A stretch of 64,000 nucleotides of DNA from Pedobacter lusitanus (GTDB taxonomy: Bacteria; Bacteroidota; Bacteroidia; Sphingobacteriales; Sphingobacteriaceae), in assembly GCF_040026395.1 (NCBI RefSeq), contig NZ_CP157278.1, forward strand, positions 1,984,001-2,048,000, in the 5' to 3' direction. The stretch's first letter is position 1. Every line of letters begins with the position of its first letter. The position numbers were made by a program, and so were the translations under genes. Shown piece after piece: positions 1 through 9,439 of the stretch. The notes beneath the pieces were generated by a model. That model was not told the origin of the DNA. It was given only the letters and a program-made list of their open reading frames with translations, and made no database searches.

Positions 1-1095
1 CCTGAGCCATTTATCTTCCCTCGCTGCTCTAAGCTCCAGGTTATAGGATTTCTGAAATTTAATGGCATTTCTTATTCCCTCTTTTATAGCCTCTGCATCA
101 ACTTCCCGATAAAAAGAAACTGCCTTTTCCAGCGTAGTTATCTCATCCGGAACACCGGATAACAATTTCAGAAATCTTGTTCTGTAAACAGCTCCTGTAC
201 TCACTTCATATTCCCATCCGCCTGCTTTACTAATGCGCTGACTGGTATCCAGCAGATCTACGGTCCGTTCTAATTCATCCTGTGCCTTTCTGAGTTCTTC
301 CTCAGCCATTTCCTGCTGAGTGATATCGAGTGCAAAACCAATCAGACAACTCTCCTGTTCAGGACTTGGAAAGAAATTATTCTGATAAACCAGTTTCCGG
401 CCGTCTACCTCAAAAGTGGAAATGAACTGTCCGTGTTTGCCGCATAACCCATTGCACAGCATGTCCGCAGCTGAAGAAAAAACTTCAATAGAGTTTTGTC
501 CTACCAGCCCATTATCCTGCAAACCCAGGGCCTTTAAGCCTGAGCCAATGGACCTGGTAAATATTCCTGCAGCATCGGTCTCATAAATAATAACAGGAAG
601 ATTTTCCAGTACTCCATTTAAAAGCCTGCTTTTTTCTTCAAATTCTTTTTGTAATTGTACCCTTTCTGAAATATCCTGACAGAATACGGTCATCCCGTTT
701 ACCAGACCTTCTTTATCATACATTGGATTACAGATCATACTGAATGAGGCTCTGTATAATTCAGGGTCACCAAATTCTTCAATCAGCTCGACAGTCTCTC
801 CGGTCATGACTCTCCGGAATATTTCTGCTGTCTTTTCTCCGTCCATCCCTCCGTTCAGCTTTGCAATCTCCAGATAATTATCACCTATCTTAAGATCCAC
901 CCCTCTGCCCATCTTAACGGTTTGCTGATGGGATTGATTAAAAGCGATATAATTAAAGTTTTTATCGAAAGCAAAAATACTGGCACTGGTGCTTTCCAGA
1001 ACAGTTTGCAGAATAGCAATCTCTCCCAAAAGCATTTCCCGGTCTTTATTGCCGTCTCCGGTATTCACCTGATTAATTCCTTTTAGATACTCCAT
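1..1095 (-). CDS. Multi-PAS sensor protein, probably histidine kinase (C-terminal part outside window)
   Basis: The frame opens with ATG at 1095 (MEYLKGINQV) and stays open for 365 codons to the window edge, so only the N-terminal part is seen. I read at least three PAS-like units: around residues 20-125 (ASIFAFDKNFNYIAF; then FCQDISERVQLQKEFEEK), around 130-245 (NLPVIIYETDAAGIFTRSIG; FALDITQQEMAEEELRK), and a third starting near 255 (QRISKAGGWEYEVSTGAVYR). Linkers of the DISERxxLQKE type are typical of PAS/PAC chains feeding a kinase. No transmembrane segment or signal peptide is visible in this part, so it is probably cytosolic. The kinase assignment is inference, because no HisKA or HATPase part lies inside the window. 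A GGDEF or other output is possible. Confidence 0.75.
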   Translation of the reverse strand, partial: MEYLKGINQVNTGDGNKDREMLLGEIAILQTVLESTSASIFAFDKNFNYIAFNQSHQQTVKMGRGVDLKIGDNYLEIAKLNGGMDGEKTAEIFRRVMTGETVELIEEFGDPELYRASFSMICNPMYDKEGLVNGMTVFCQDISERVQLQKEFEEKSRLLNGVLENLPVIIYETDAAGIFTRSIGSGLKALGLQDNGLVGQNSIEVFSSAADMLCNGLCGKHGQFISTFEVDGRKLVYQNNFFPSPEQESCLIGFALDITQQEMAEEELRKAQDELERTVDLLDTSQRISKAGGWEYEVSTGAVYRTRFLKLLSGVPDEITTLEKAVSFYREVDAEAIKEGIRNAIKFQKSYNLELRAAREDKWLR

Positions 1096-1177
1096 GTATA
1101 TTGATAACAAAATTTCAGCTAATTCGTTTTCTTAACAATTTATAAGCCAAAATCTTAGCAGATTCAACAAATCATTT

Positions 1178-2188
1178 TTACAGTTTTGAGCAATGCGAAT
1201 TCAGTAACAAAATCCTCCTGATCTCTTCAGCAATCAGACCTGATTCCTGAACCTGTATAATATGACCACTCTTTGTAGCCTTCACCAGACGGTTATTGGT
1301 TGATAAGCCAAGCAGATCCGAATGTAATTCCTCTGCCAGCTCCTGATATTCCTGCTGCAAGGCTGCATCTTTAATATGAGCATATCTGACCGGAGAAATA
1401 CCAGTAATCACTGTTAGGGGAATATGACCAAAAGAAGTGTATTTCCCGGCATCCTGAAAATTCAGGGTATCGTTGGCTGCTTCCAGAAAAACAGTTCGAT
1501 AGGATTTGTAAAAAAAATCCTTAAAAATCCGGTGAAACCGGTGATTAACCGGGATCTCTGCAGAGAAAGGAATAAAAGTAAACAGTAGTCTGAATATCCC
1601 GGTTTCCATCATTATTTTTATTAACCCCAATGGAAGGGTACCATTCGCTTTTTTGAGTTTAGCTGACGATCTTTTCAGCTGCATCGGGTGTGAAGCATCT
1701 ACAAGAACAATACCTGCCATATCCTGCAGATGACTGGCAATAAAAGGGCGGATATAAATCCCGGCTATAGAATGTCCGACAATAATATAGGGCTTTGGAC
1801 AATGAGTGAGCTCAGCAAGCTGAGTGAGTTCATTTGCAATGGATTCATTCGTTTTTACAAAATCTCCGGCCTCACTCAAAAACATCCCGCTTCTGTCATA
1901 GGATAAAGTCACTGCATCTTTGGCAATTTCATCCTGAACCTCTTTCCAGATCATATGATCACTGGCCAGTCCGGACTCAAAAATCACAGTACAGTTACCT
2001 TTGCCTTTTTTTACATAGTGGATCTGATGCCCGTTAATGGCTGCAAATGTTTTGCCCTTGCGGATATTTCTTTCCAGTTTCCGGCGGGAATATTGTTCGA
2101 AAATTATTCCTGCCAGAAGCATCACCAGCAAGACTATAAAGGCCCATTTAAAAAAGATAAGTACAGCTGTCAATAGCATAGGAATCAT
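1178..2188 (-). CDS. Membrane-anchored alpha/beta hydrolase
   Basis: This is a 336-aa alpha/beta-hydrolase-fold enzyme with one N-terminal membrane anchor (about residues 5-30, hydrophobic, followed by the basic stretch SRRKLERNIRKGK). The nucleophile elbow GHSIAG places Ser140 as catalytic. The strand motif GIVLVDASHPMQL and a C-terminal SGHIIQVQES (His about 312) match the acid/base half of the fold. The oxyanion-side motif ESGLASDHMIW follows the first strand. The substrate cannot be told; lipase or esterase activity is a reasonable default. It lies downstream of the lanthipeptide genes on the same strand, 65 bp after the HlyD-like gene. It may be transcribed with them, but nothing shows that it acts on the peptide. 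Confidence 0.85.
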   Translation of the reverse strand: MIPMLLTAVLIFFKWAFIVLLVMLLAGIIFEQYSRRKLERNIRKGKTFAAINGHQIHYVKKGKGNCTVIFESGLASDHMIWKEVQDEIAKDAVTLSYDRSGMFLSEAGDFVKTNESIANELTQLAELTHCPKPYIIVGHSIAGIYIRPFIASHLQDMAGIVLVDASHPMQLKRSSAKLKKANGTLPLGLIKIMMETGIFRLLFTFIPFSAEIPVNHRFHRIFKDFFYKSYRTVFLEAANDTLNFQDAGKYTSFGHIPLTVITGISPVRYAHIKDAALQQEYQELAEELHSDLLGLSTNNRLVKATKSGHIIQVQESGLIAEEIRRILLLNSHCSKL

Positions 2189-2253
2189 GTTAGACCTACA
2201 AACCTAAGACTATTTAGAAAGATTCCAAACAAATTATACCCGTTAATTTTTTG

Positions 2254-2772
2254 CTAATGCTCCTGTTTAAAGATACTCCGGCTCAGCCGCTGCATCACAC
2301 TTACATCCTGAATGATAATTTCTGCATCGGCTGTCATACCTTTTTTTAACTGTATGGGTTGGGTTAAGCCGGATAAGTCATTCTTAAAATCAACTCTTGA
2401 AATAAACAGGCTATCCTGTCCGGAAACCGGATCTATAGCTTTAATTTTTCCTCTGATCATGCCATAGGTTTCATAAGGATATCTTTTCAGCTTAATTAAA
2501 ACCTCCTGCCCTTCTTTTACCCGGGCCAGTTTATTTTGCGGAATCTGCATCGCCCCGTAAAATACGCTGTCTGCAGCGCGCTCTATTTTTAATGTTGTCA
2601 GGACCATATCCGGATATCGGATAAACGCAGAAAGCCCCAGAACCAGAAATAACAACACAAAAAATATAAATATACCCCAGCGGAGTAACCAGGAAGGGAC
2701 ACTGGTAATAATCTGCCGGATTGCAGGACTATGCACAACCTCCTGCCGGTTTTCCTTCTTTAATGATGACAT
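2254..2772 (-). CDS. Short HlyD-like adaptor of the lanthipeptide exporter
   Basis: This is a 172-aa protein with an N-terminal cytosolic tail, one membrane segment (about residues 28-50) and a small beta-rich domain. The segment ALSAFIRYPDMVLTTLKIE followed by barrel-sandwich-like sequence (QNKLARVKEGQEVLIKLKRYP, then GKIKAIDPVSGQDS) resembles the membrane-proximal and beta-barrel parts of HlyD/MFP adaptors. Ordinary HlyD proteins are about 400 aa with a long coiled coil, and here the coiled coil and lipoyl halves are absent. Compact adaptors of this kind do occur next to C39-peptidase ABC exporters in Bacteroidota, so it may be functional and need not be a remnant. It begins 11 bp after the exporter gene and is surely in the same operon. 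Confidence 0.75.
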   Translation of the reverse strand: MSSLKKENRQEVVHSPAIRQIITSVPSWLLRWGIFIFFVLLFLVLGLSAFIRYPDMVLTTLKIERAADSVFYGAMQIPQNKLARVKEGQEVLIKLKRYPYETYGMIRGKIKAIDPVSGQDSLFISRVDFKNDLSGLTQPIQLKKGMTADAEIIIQDVSVMQRLSRSIFKQEH

Positions 2773-2783
2773 TGATAAACTGA

Positions 2784-4961
2784 TTATGTTCCTAATTCCA
2801 ACTGATTTTTGACTAACAGATAGTATGCGCCTTTTAAATTGGTTAACTCCTGATGTGTTCCCTGTTCTATGATCTTCCCTTTATCCAGCACGACTATATT
2901 ATCTGCATCTTTCACCGTACTTAATCTATGCGCTACAATGATCACAGTCCGGCCGGTAAAGAACTCTTTGAGATTATTCATAATCATCCACTCATTATTC
3001 GCGTCAAGCGAATTAGTCGCTTCGTCAAAGAAAATATACTGAGGATCTTTGTAAACTGCACGGGCAATTAACATACGCTGAAGTTGTCCCTGGCTTATTC
3101 CATTTCCTTCAGCACCAATCATCGTATTTAAACCACGGGGCAAACTGTCAATAAAGTCCTGAATATTAGCTATCCTGATTGCGTGTTTTAATTTTTCCGG
3201 ATCAGCCGGAGATTCACCTACGGCAATATTATGTTCTATGGTATCTGAAAAGATAAAACCATCCTGCATAACTACCCCGCACTCTCCACGCCAGGCTTTA
3301 TAACTGATGCTATCCAGTGACGCTGTCCCAATTTTTATTGCGCCCTGATCGGGTTTATAAAATCTCAGCAGTAATTTCAGAATGGTGGTCTTGCCACTTC
3401 CACTCATTCCTACAATAGCGGTTGTTTTTCCCTGGGGAATATGCAGACTGATATCTTTCAGCACAGCCAGATTTCCGGTACCCGGATAGCGGAATGACAA
3501 ATGTTCGATACTCAATCCCTGACCTGCAGGAACATTTTCGTTCCATTCCTGACCGGGCTGTTCTTCATCGTCCATCTGGTAAATTTCATTTAAACGTTCC
3601 AGACTTATTTTGGCATCCTGAAACCCTTGTATAAATCCCAGCATTTGTTCAATAGGGCTGTTTAACTGGCCAATAATATACTGCACGGCAACCATAGCCC
3701 CCAGCGTCATATCTCCATAAATAACTGCCCGGGCACTTAAAAATGCAATCAGCAGGTTTTTACCTTCATTGATGAATAATGATCCACCCTGCTGATACTG
3801 GTTTAAAGCCAGGTTTTTAACATTGATATTGAATAAACCGGCCTGGATATCTTCCCATTCCCAGCGCTTCTGCTGTTCACAATTATTCAGTTTTATTTCT
3901 TGCATACCGGCAATCAGCTGGACCACAGTGCTCTGATTTTTTGCAGAGATCTCAAAGCTTTTATAATTAAGGACTTTGCGGCGTTTTAAAAACAGGGTAA
4001 TCCAGCCTATGTATAAGACACTGCTAGTCAGAAAGACAAAAAAGATAGTAAGATTATAGTAAGCTATAACTATAGAAAAAATCAACAGGTTAAAAATGGA
4101 GAATAAGGTAGTCAGCGCAGTTCCGGTCAAAAAAGTCTCTATTTTCTTCTGATCATTCATCCGCTGCATTATATCACCGGTCATTTTGGTATCAAAGAAG
4201 CCCATAGGCAGCTTCATCAGTTTGATAATAAAGTCTGTTAAAATTGAAATATTGACTCTTATACTGATATGCAGTAATATCCATGACCGGATAAATTCTA
4301 CACTTACCCGCCCGATAATCAGGGCTCCCTGAGCGATCAGAATCATATAGATAAAATTCAGGTTCCGGGTATTAATCCCGATATCGACAATTGATTGTGT
4401 TAAAAACGGAGCAATCAGCTGCAATAAACTACCCGCAGCCAGACCGAATAATAACTGGATAATCAATTTGCGGTAAGCCATGAAATATCCAAACAAAAAT
4501 GACCACCTGACTTCACTCCCCTGCTCATTAGCCTGCGCTTCAAACTGTTCGGTTGGATATAACAATAAAGCCAGCCCTTCTCCGGATTCCTCCCGGTCTG
4601 TCCAGTTGTTTACAAAATCTTCAGTATTAAGCCTGATCAGTCCGTTACCGGGATCAGCCAGGTAAAATTTGTTGTTTTTTATTTTATAAAGGACAACAAA
4701 GTGATTCTGTCTCCAGTGCAAAATGGCAGGTAATTCAGCGTCCTTCAGTCCTTCCAGATCCGTTCTGATCGCATCAGTTTCAAAACCTATTTTTTCAGCA
4801 GCATTATGTATCCCTAATAAGGACACTCCTTCTCTGTTGATTTCACAATACTGTCTTAAGGTCTGTATTTTAAAGCTACGCCCATAATGTCTGGCTATCA
4901 TCCGCAGACAGGTAGGACCACAGTCCATCAGATCGAATTGCTTATAAAAGGGAAAACTCAT
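2784..4961 (-). CDS. Peptidase-containing ABC exporter (C39 family) for the lanthipeptide
   Basis: This is a 725-aa bifunctional bacteriocin exporter that removes the double-glycine leader in the cytosol and then exports the core peptide. The N-terminal C39 cysteine peptidase is complete, with Cys14 in DLMDCGPTCLR, His87 in RQNHFVVL and Asp103 in LADPGNG. A six-helix exporter domain follows (about residues 155-430). The C-terminal ATPase has Walker A GMSGSGKTT, signature SQGQLQR, Walker B YIFFDEAT and the H-loop VAHRLS. Length and order are normal for PCAT/LanT-type exporters. It sits between lanB (20 bp upstream) and the HlyD-like gene. The precursor at 9440-9610 has the matching Gly-Gly leader end. 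Confidence 0.95.
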   Translation of the reverse strand: MSFPFYKQFDLMDCGPTCLRMIARHYGRSFKIQTLRQYCEINREGVSLLGIHNAAEKIGFETDAIRTDLEGLKDAELPAILHWRQNHFVVLYKIKNNKFYLADPGNGLIRLNTEDFVNNWTDREESGEGLALLLYPTEQFEAQANEQGSEVRWSFLFGYFMAYRKLIIQLLFGLAAGSLLQLIAPFLTQSIVDIGINTRNLNFIYMILIAQGALIIGRVSVEFIRSWILLHISIRVNISILTDFIIKLMKLPMGFFDTKMTGDIMQRMNDQKKIETFLTGTALTTLFSIFNLLIFSIVIAYYNLTIFFVFLTSSVLYIGWITLFLKRRKVLNYKSFEISAKNQSTVVQLIAGMQEIKLNNCEQQKRWEWEDIQAGLFNINVKNLALNQYQQGGSLFINEGKNLLIAFLSARAVIYGDMTLGAMVAVQYIIGQLNSPIEQMLGFIQGFQDAKISLERLNEIYQMDDEEQPGQEWNENVPAGQGLSIEHLSFRYPGTGNLAVLKDISLHIPQGKTTAIVGMSGSGKTTILKLLLRFYKPDQGAIKIGTASLDSISYKAWRGECGVVMQDGFIFSDTIEHNIAVGESPADPEKLKHAIRIANIQDFIDSLPRGLNTMIGAEGNGISQGQLQRMLIARAVYKDPQYIFFDEATNSLDANNEWMIMNNLKEFFTGRTVIIVAHRLSTVKDADNIVVLDKGKIIEQGTHQELTNLKGAYYLLVKNQLELGT

Positions 4962-4981
4962 TAATCGCTTTCTATTTGATT

Positions 4982-7900
4982 TTAACTATTGTTGTCTATA
5001 ACTGCTTTAACCTGATGAGTTGAAATAGCCAGCTGTGAGCTGTAATATTTCTCCAGAAAATGATAAATGACCAGTTCATGTTTCCGCGGATTATTTACAA
5101 ATAAACGATTCAGATACATATGGATAAGGTTATGCATTAACTCATTGGCAGCAATTGCATTTCCGGTTTTCTGCAAAATGCTATCCTTTAAAGGTTTGTT
5201 CATGACTGAGCGTTCCTGATAGACCGCAACAGCATCCTCAATGCCATTTAATTCATCTGATTCTGGATTCATGTGCAAAAATATACGCTTCTGTTGCTGA
5301 CGATATTTTTCATTTAACTGCTTCTGTAATCCTGCATCTCCACCAAACTCCATGAAATAACCAGCCTGAAGTACCTTTAGTAAATCTCTTTTAGCGGCTA
5401 TAGTATAACCAAAATCTGCTAACAGCAGATCAATGCCTCTTAGCGCAAATAAAAATCTGTATTCTTCCAGCTCAGGGCTATCCAGCAATCTGATAAATCT
5501 CATCACCGCTAAACTGTCATTGAAAAATACAGATTCAACTTCTTCTATGAGCTGTGATCCATATCTTTCCAGCTCTCTGGAATAGGTATCCATTGTCACT
5601 TTACTGATCAAACCATTTTCCAGGATTGGTTGCAACACTTCCATAAACTGCTTTTGAACAGTGGACTGTTTTTCTGTATCCTGATTATAAAACCTGATGC
5701 GGAGATGGAACGATTCATCAATATACCTGATAAAATGAAACTTTTCAAATAACTTTTGTCCGATCCCTTCTTCTACAAACGCGGCAATCTCCTTTTTCAG
5801 GATCTTTTCACAAATAGTTGGTCCGCAATAGATTTTAAAATACAGCCATTCGCTGAATGGAGAAAATTTCCTTTTTACTTTAACCTCCCCCGCTGCCTTC
5901 TCCATCGCATTTTTTCTGACAACTGACTCACTTTTTAATGGAATAATCAGTTCGTTGGTATGCGGATTACCTGCTGAATCCTTTACAATACAATTTTCAT
6001 CGGTAAACAAAAATTCTTCCAGCTGAATCCTGTCATGACGTTTTAAATAGTGAATCAATAACTCAGTACCTAAAGGATGTTCCAGATCAATTAAAAGCTT
6101 ATTATCACTTTCGGTATAGGTGACTTTCTGAGGAATATTATATTCTTCTCTCAGTTTACGGCAATATTCCGGATAAGCTGTTTTTTCTTTGGGAATAACT
6201 GCCAGTTCATTCTTTTGAAGTATCCATCTTGCTTTTCTGACAACCAGATTTTTATAGATAACCCTGGGTAAATAGTTCAGAGATGATAACACTCCCCATT
6301 CCCAGGCATCAGGCTGGGCCAGCCCTTGTGTCTGCAGATCACACAGGAACTTATAAACGGGCAGACTGCTGAAAGAAAAATTATGGGCAGAGGTCAGTTT
6401 AGGGATAATCAAACGGTTATATTTTTTGCTTCTCAACACCACTTTACCGTTTTGAATACTTACCCTGATGTCCTCTACAGGGATTTGATTTTCTGCATCC
6501 AGTCCTGATCTGCCTATGTAAGGAATTTCATAACCACGCAGTAAAGGACGAAGCAGAACGTTGCCAATTCTGGCTTGTGGCAAATGCACTATTTCGGCAT
6601 AAATATGTTCAGGGAATTCACTTTCTTCTACTTTTAATATATCAAGGGTGAAATCTCTGAGCTGAACGTCACCATGGGTAAATCTGGACAACAGACTACC
6701 CGACGAAGTACCTCCAAGACTGGATAGTTCAAAGGTGAAGTTTTCTGCATCCAGTTTCCCCTCAGACTTCAGTAAACTCCCCATTAAATGTAAACTATTG
6801 GAAAATTTAAAACCGGTTGTCAAAGACTTGAATGATTTAAGTTCTTCTTCAGTGATCTCAATAAATTCCTTTTGATTTTTAATATAATCCAGGTGTTTGT
6901 TCAGCACAAATTGCTGGATGTAACCAAATTTTGCAAGCTGCCTGGTACTGCTATCTTTGATAATCAAATCATCAACCAGGCTATTCTGACCTGCTGCCGA
7001 CTGATCGCTTCCACCATAACCTATACCCAGTTCTGCATCCAGAGCTATAGCTAAGGGAATCTCTTCCAGTTCATACTTTGCTAAAAATTTATCTCTGAAA
7101 TTGTTCAGGTCTTTGTTCTCCAGTATAATACTTAATGCATACAGGTCTTCAGTCTGTTTAATGATATTATCAATAATCTCCTGATTGATCACATGTGCCT
7201 CTGTAGCAAAGAAAAGATCTGTCTGCAATATATTGGCAGGGATTTGTATTGGAAAATTGAGTGCCTTAAGCCTGTTTTCTATTTCCTGATAATAATCAAC
7301 TCCTGCGCGGGGATTTTTAATCAGCAGCTGAATCTCTCTGAATTTCAAAAGGATATCCGCCGTATATTCCAATTGTTCCAGTTTTTCAATTAACTGGTCC
7401 AGTGGTTCCTTTCCTGTAACACAAGGCTCCAGATCTGATATGATCAGCTGTGCATCATATATTTCTGCAATAAATTCTTCAGCCTCTTCATGACTGATGT
7501 TTTCAGCTGCTATCACAATCTGAGCCAGCTCTGCGAGCGTAGCACCCTGATTTGCTTTATCCAGGATTTTTACGAGATAACTGCTTTTTTCTATAGATGT
7601 CAGATCATAATTACGCTGGTTATCTTTTAAAAAATAAGTAGCATATCTGAAGCTGTCAGCCAGCTCATATAAACTGTTATTGGTAAAAAAAATAAGTTGT
7701 TTTACGATTTCGGGAACTTTAGTCAGATAGTTGATAATCTCCGTCATGTAGTTCATATCCAGTCTTACCCTGCGGATATGCCGAGCAGGATCGTCGAGCA
7801 GCAGACTGGTTTTCTCCGGTTTGATTTCAACTAATTTAACACCGGCCAGAGTTGCATAGGGAGTACACCGGCTACAGCTCCGCAGCCAGTATTTTGCAAA

Positions 7901-8089
7901 GGAAAGCTCTAATTTTTCTCTTTCTTTTTCCGGAAGATCATCTTTTTTCAGCAGTTCTCTCCAGAAATCAGGGGATGACAGATATAATCCTTCCTGAAAT
8001 AACGTTTGTCTTTCTGCTGAAAAGTCATAGGCTAAATTTAACCCCTGTAATGGAGTGCGTAATAAAACAGCGGAAAAGCTTTTAATCAT
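4982..8089 (-). CDS. lanB: Class I lanthipeptide dehydratase (LanB)
   Basis: This is a 1035-aa full-length LanB. In this family the N-terminal domain glutamylates Ser/Thr of the precursor using glutamyl-tRNA, and the C-terminal SpaB_C domain eliminates glutamate to give dehydroalanine or dehydrobutyrine. The N-terminal part shows the Lant_dehydr_N pattern (FAKYWLRSCSRCTPYATLAGV; LGGTSSGSLLSRFTHGD; LRPLLRGYEIPYIG). The elimination domain begins near residue 760 with FSPFSEWLYFKIYCGP and includes ESFHLRIRFYN. Unlike split LanB systems, both domains are in one chain. It starts 6 bp after the lanC stop and is followed by the exporter. The product should act with LanC on the 56-aa precursor. Confidence 0.95.
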   Translation of the reverse strand: MIKSFSAVLLRTPLQGLNLAYDFSAERQTLFQEGLYLSSPDFWRELLKKDDLPEKEREKLELSFAKYWLRSCSRCTPYATLAGVKLVEIKPEKTSLLLDDPARHIRRVRLDMNYMTEIINYLTKVPEIVKQLIFFTNNSLYELADSFRYATYFLKDNQRNYDLTSIEKSSYLVKILDKANQGATLAELAQIVIAAENISHEEAEEFIAEIYDAQLIISDLEPCVTGKEPLDQLIEKLEQLEYTADILLKFREIQLLIKNPRAGVDYYQEIENRLKALNFPIQIPANILQTDLFFATEAHVINQEIIDNIIKQTEDLYALSIILENKDLNNFRDKFLAKYELEEIPLAIALDAELGIGYGGSDQSAAGQNSLVDDLIIKDSSTRQLAKFGYIQQFVLNKHLDYIKNQKEFIEITEEELKSFKSLTTGFKFSNSLHLMGSLLKSEGKLDAENFTFELSSLGGTSSGSLLSRFTHGDVQLRDFTLDILKVEESEFPEHIYAEIVHLPQARIGNVLLRPLLRGYEIPYIGRSGLDAENQIPVEDIRVSIQNGKVVLRSKKYNRLIIPKLTSAHNFSFSSLPVYKFLCDLQTQGLAQPDAWEWGVLSSLNYLPRVIYKNLVVRKARWILQKNELAVIPKEKTAYPEYCRKLREEYNIPQKVTYTESDNKLLIDLEHPLGTELLIHYLKRHDRIQLEEFLFTDENCIVKDSAGNPHTNELIIPLKSESVVRKNAMEKAAGEVKVKRKFSPFSEWLYFKIYCGPTICEKILKKEIAAFVEEGIGQKLFEKFHFIRYIDESFHLRIRFYNQDTEKQSTVQKQFMEVLQPILENGLISKVTMDTYSRELERYGSQLIEEVESVFFNDSLAVMRFIRLLDSPELEEYRFLFALRGIDLLLADFGYTIAAKRDLLKVLQAGYFMEFGGDAGLQKQLNEKYRQQQKRIFLHMNPESDELNGIEDAVAVYQERSVMNKPLKDSILQKTGNAIAANELMHNLIHMYLNRLFVNNPRKHELVIYHFLEKYYSSQLAISTHQVKAVIDNNS

Positions 8090-8095
8090 ATATAT

Positions 8096-9280
8096 TTAAT
8101 CATTAAGCATCAAACAGTAATCCCAGCTAAAATCACCGGTCAGATAACTGATCAGCACCAGTCCGATACCACTTACTCCATTCAGTAAGCCAAACGAGTT
8201 CATGTGTTTTCCGCTTTCAGTTGGCGTATAGGCCTTGTAGCCTGCAAATGCATCCTGGTGCACAGAGAAATCCAGTGTTTTCTGTATCCAGAAATCGCAG
8301 GTTTCCCTGAAAATATCATTTTGTGTGTAATGCCACATTTTATTGTAAATATGAGCAATACCGGCACTCCCATGACAGATTCCTGCATCTCTAACCAGCG
8401 TATCTTCTTCAGTTCGCCTTTTGGAAGTGTGAATCAGTATTTTAACAGCAAAATCTTTCAGGGACTCATCATTAAAGGTCATACCTGCCTGGTAAAGAAT
8501 AAAGCCGATACTTAAATCCCCGTAACACCAGCCAACACGGCTATATCCATTGTTCTGCTCATCGGTCATCAGTATATTAGGAAACAAAGATCTGCTTCCA
8601 TCTTCCCTGATATTTGATCTTAAAAAGTCTGCTATATCCAGGGCAAGGATTTTAGCCTCAGCTGCACCTATATTTTTCTTGTAACAGGCTATACAGAATT
8701 TCAAAACACTGGGTAATCCATGCGCCATTCCAAAATTAACCTTGTTGGGTACGGATACCTTGTTTACCAGATCATAATGCATTATAGACAACTTATTTTC
8801 TGAAGAATAGGCCATTTTATAAAGCAGTTGCAGAAACGTTTCCTGGAATGTGCGGAATTTATCTGTTGGGTTGTACAGGGAATGATAAGCCATTCCAATA
8901 GCACCATGCAGAAAATCATAATTTCCTGCTTTCAGATAAGATATAGCCAGGTCAAATAATTGATCATCGTCATCACATAACAACTCATAACTCTCCTGAT
9001 CAAGGATATTTCTGGCAGTCAGATAGGAGAAAAACCAGTTAATACCTGCTTTACCGGAAGAAAAAAACGGACCGTGATTACCAATTGAATTCTCAGACAG
9101 TCTTTGGAGACTGTTTTCAAAACGTGCGGTATTACCCGGATTATTCCCGAGGTATTCGATATAAAACTGATCGAAAGTACAGCATCCTGCTTCTCCGTCA
9201 AAAAGAGCCAGCTGAGAATAATCACGAATTTTTAGTGAGGAATATATTTTATCTATTGTAGTTTGAATTTTCTCTCTCAT
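8096..9280 (-). CDS. lanC: Lanthionine synthetase C-family cyclase (LanC)
   Basis: This is a 394-aa LanC-like cyclase, expected to add Cys thiols onto dehydrated Ser/Thr to form (methyl)lanthionine rings. The zinc ligands are all visible: Cys252 in VGWCYGD, and Cys302-His303 in DAGICHGSAG. The GxxHG repeats of the alpha-toroid are also present (FLHGAIGMAYH, FGMAHGLPS, LLNGVSGIGLV). The size is normal for the family. It is the first gene after the precursor, separated by 159 bp that hold a strong hairpin. Read-through past that hairpin would give low cyclase and high precursor levels. Confidence 0.95.
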   Translation of the reverse strand: MREKIQTTIDKIYSSLKIRDYSQLALFDGEAGCCTFDQFYIEYLGNNPGNTARFENSLQRLSENSIGNHGPFFSSGKAGINWFFSYLTARNILDQESYELLCDDDDQLFDLAISYLKAGNYDFLHGAIGMAYHSLYNPTDKFRTFQETFLQLLYKMAYSSENKLSIMHYDLVNKVSVPNKVNFGMAHGLPSVLKFCIACYKKNIGAAEAKILALDIADFLRSNIREDGSRSLFPNILMTDEQNNGYSRVGWCYGDLSIGFILYQAGMTFNDESLKDFAVKILIHTSKRRTEEDTLVRDAGICHGSAGIAHIYNKMWHYTQNDIFRETCDFWIQKTLDFSVHQDAFAGYKAYTPTESGKHMNSFGLLNGVSGIGLVLISYLTGDFSWDYCLMLND

Positions 9281-9378
9281 TCTTAAACTAATTAAAGCCG
9301 GATAATACGCTTATACTATATTAAAAAGTCAAACTAATTTTTAAAGGCAGGCAAAACAGCAAAATACCTGCAGATCAG

Positions 9379-9416
9379 ATTAGAAATAGCCGGTTTAAAA
9401 GCCGGCTATTTCTAAT
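9379..9416 (-). terminator. Perfect 15-bp hairpin between lanthipeptide precursor and lanC
   Basis: Arms 9379-9393 and 9402-9416 are exact reverse complements around an 8-nt loop. It lies 23 bp downstream of the precursor stop and 98 bp upstream of the lanC start. There is no U-run after the stem on the minus strand, so it may act as an mRNA 3'-end stabiliser or processing site and not as a strict terminator. Either role fits the usual need for much more precursor than enzyme mRNA. Confidence 0.75.
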
Positions 9417-9439
9417 TAATCGCGTTAAAACGCAAAATT

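Noticed and set aside
1178..2188. Alpha/beta hydrolase as lanthipeptide immunity or maturation factor
   Set aside because: Only proximity supports it; no feature links it to the peptide.
3355..3546. Short reading frames lying inside or opposite the large genes throughout the window (for example within the C39 exporter, LanB and the giant protease)
   Set aside because: They have no start context, domain or conservation clue and lie fully inside well-supported genes.
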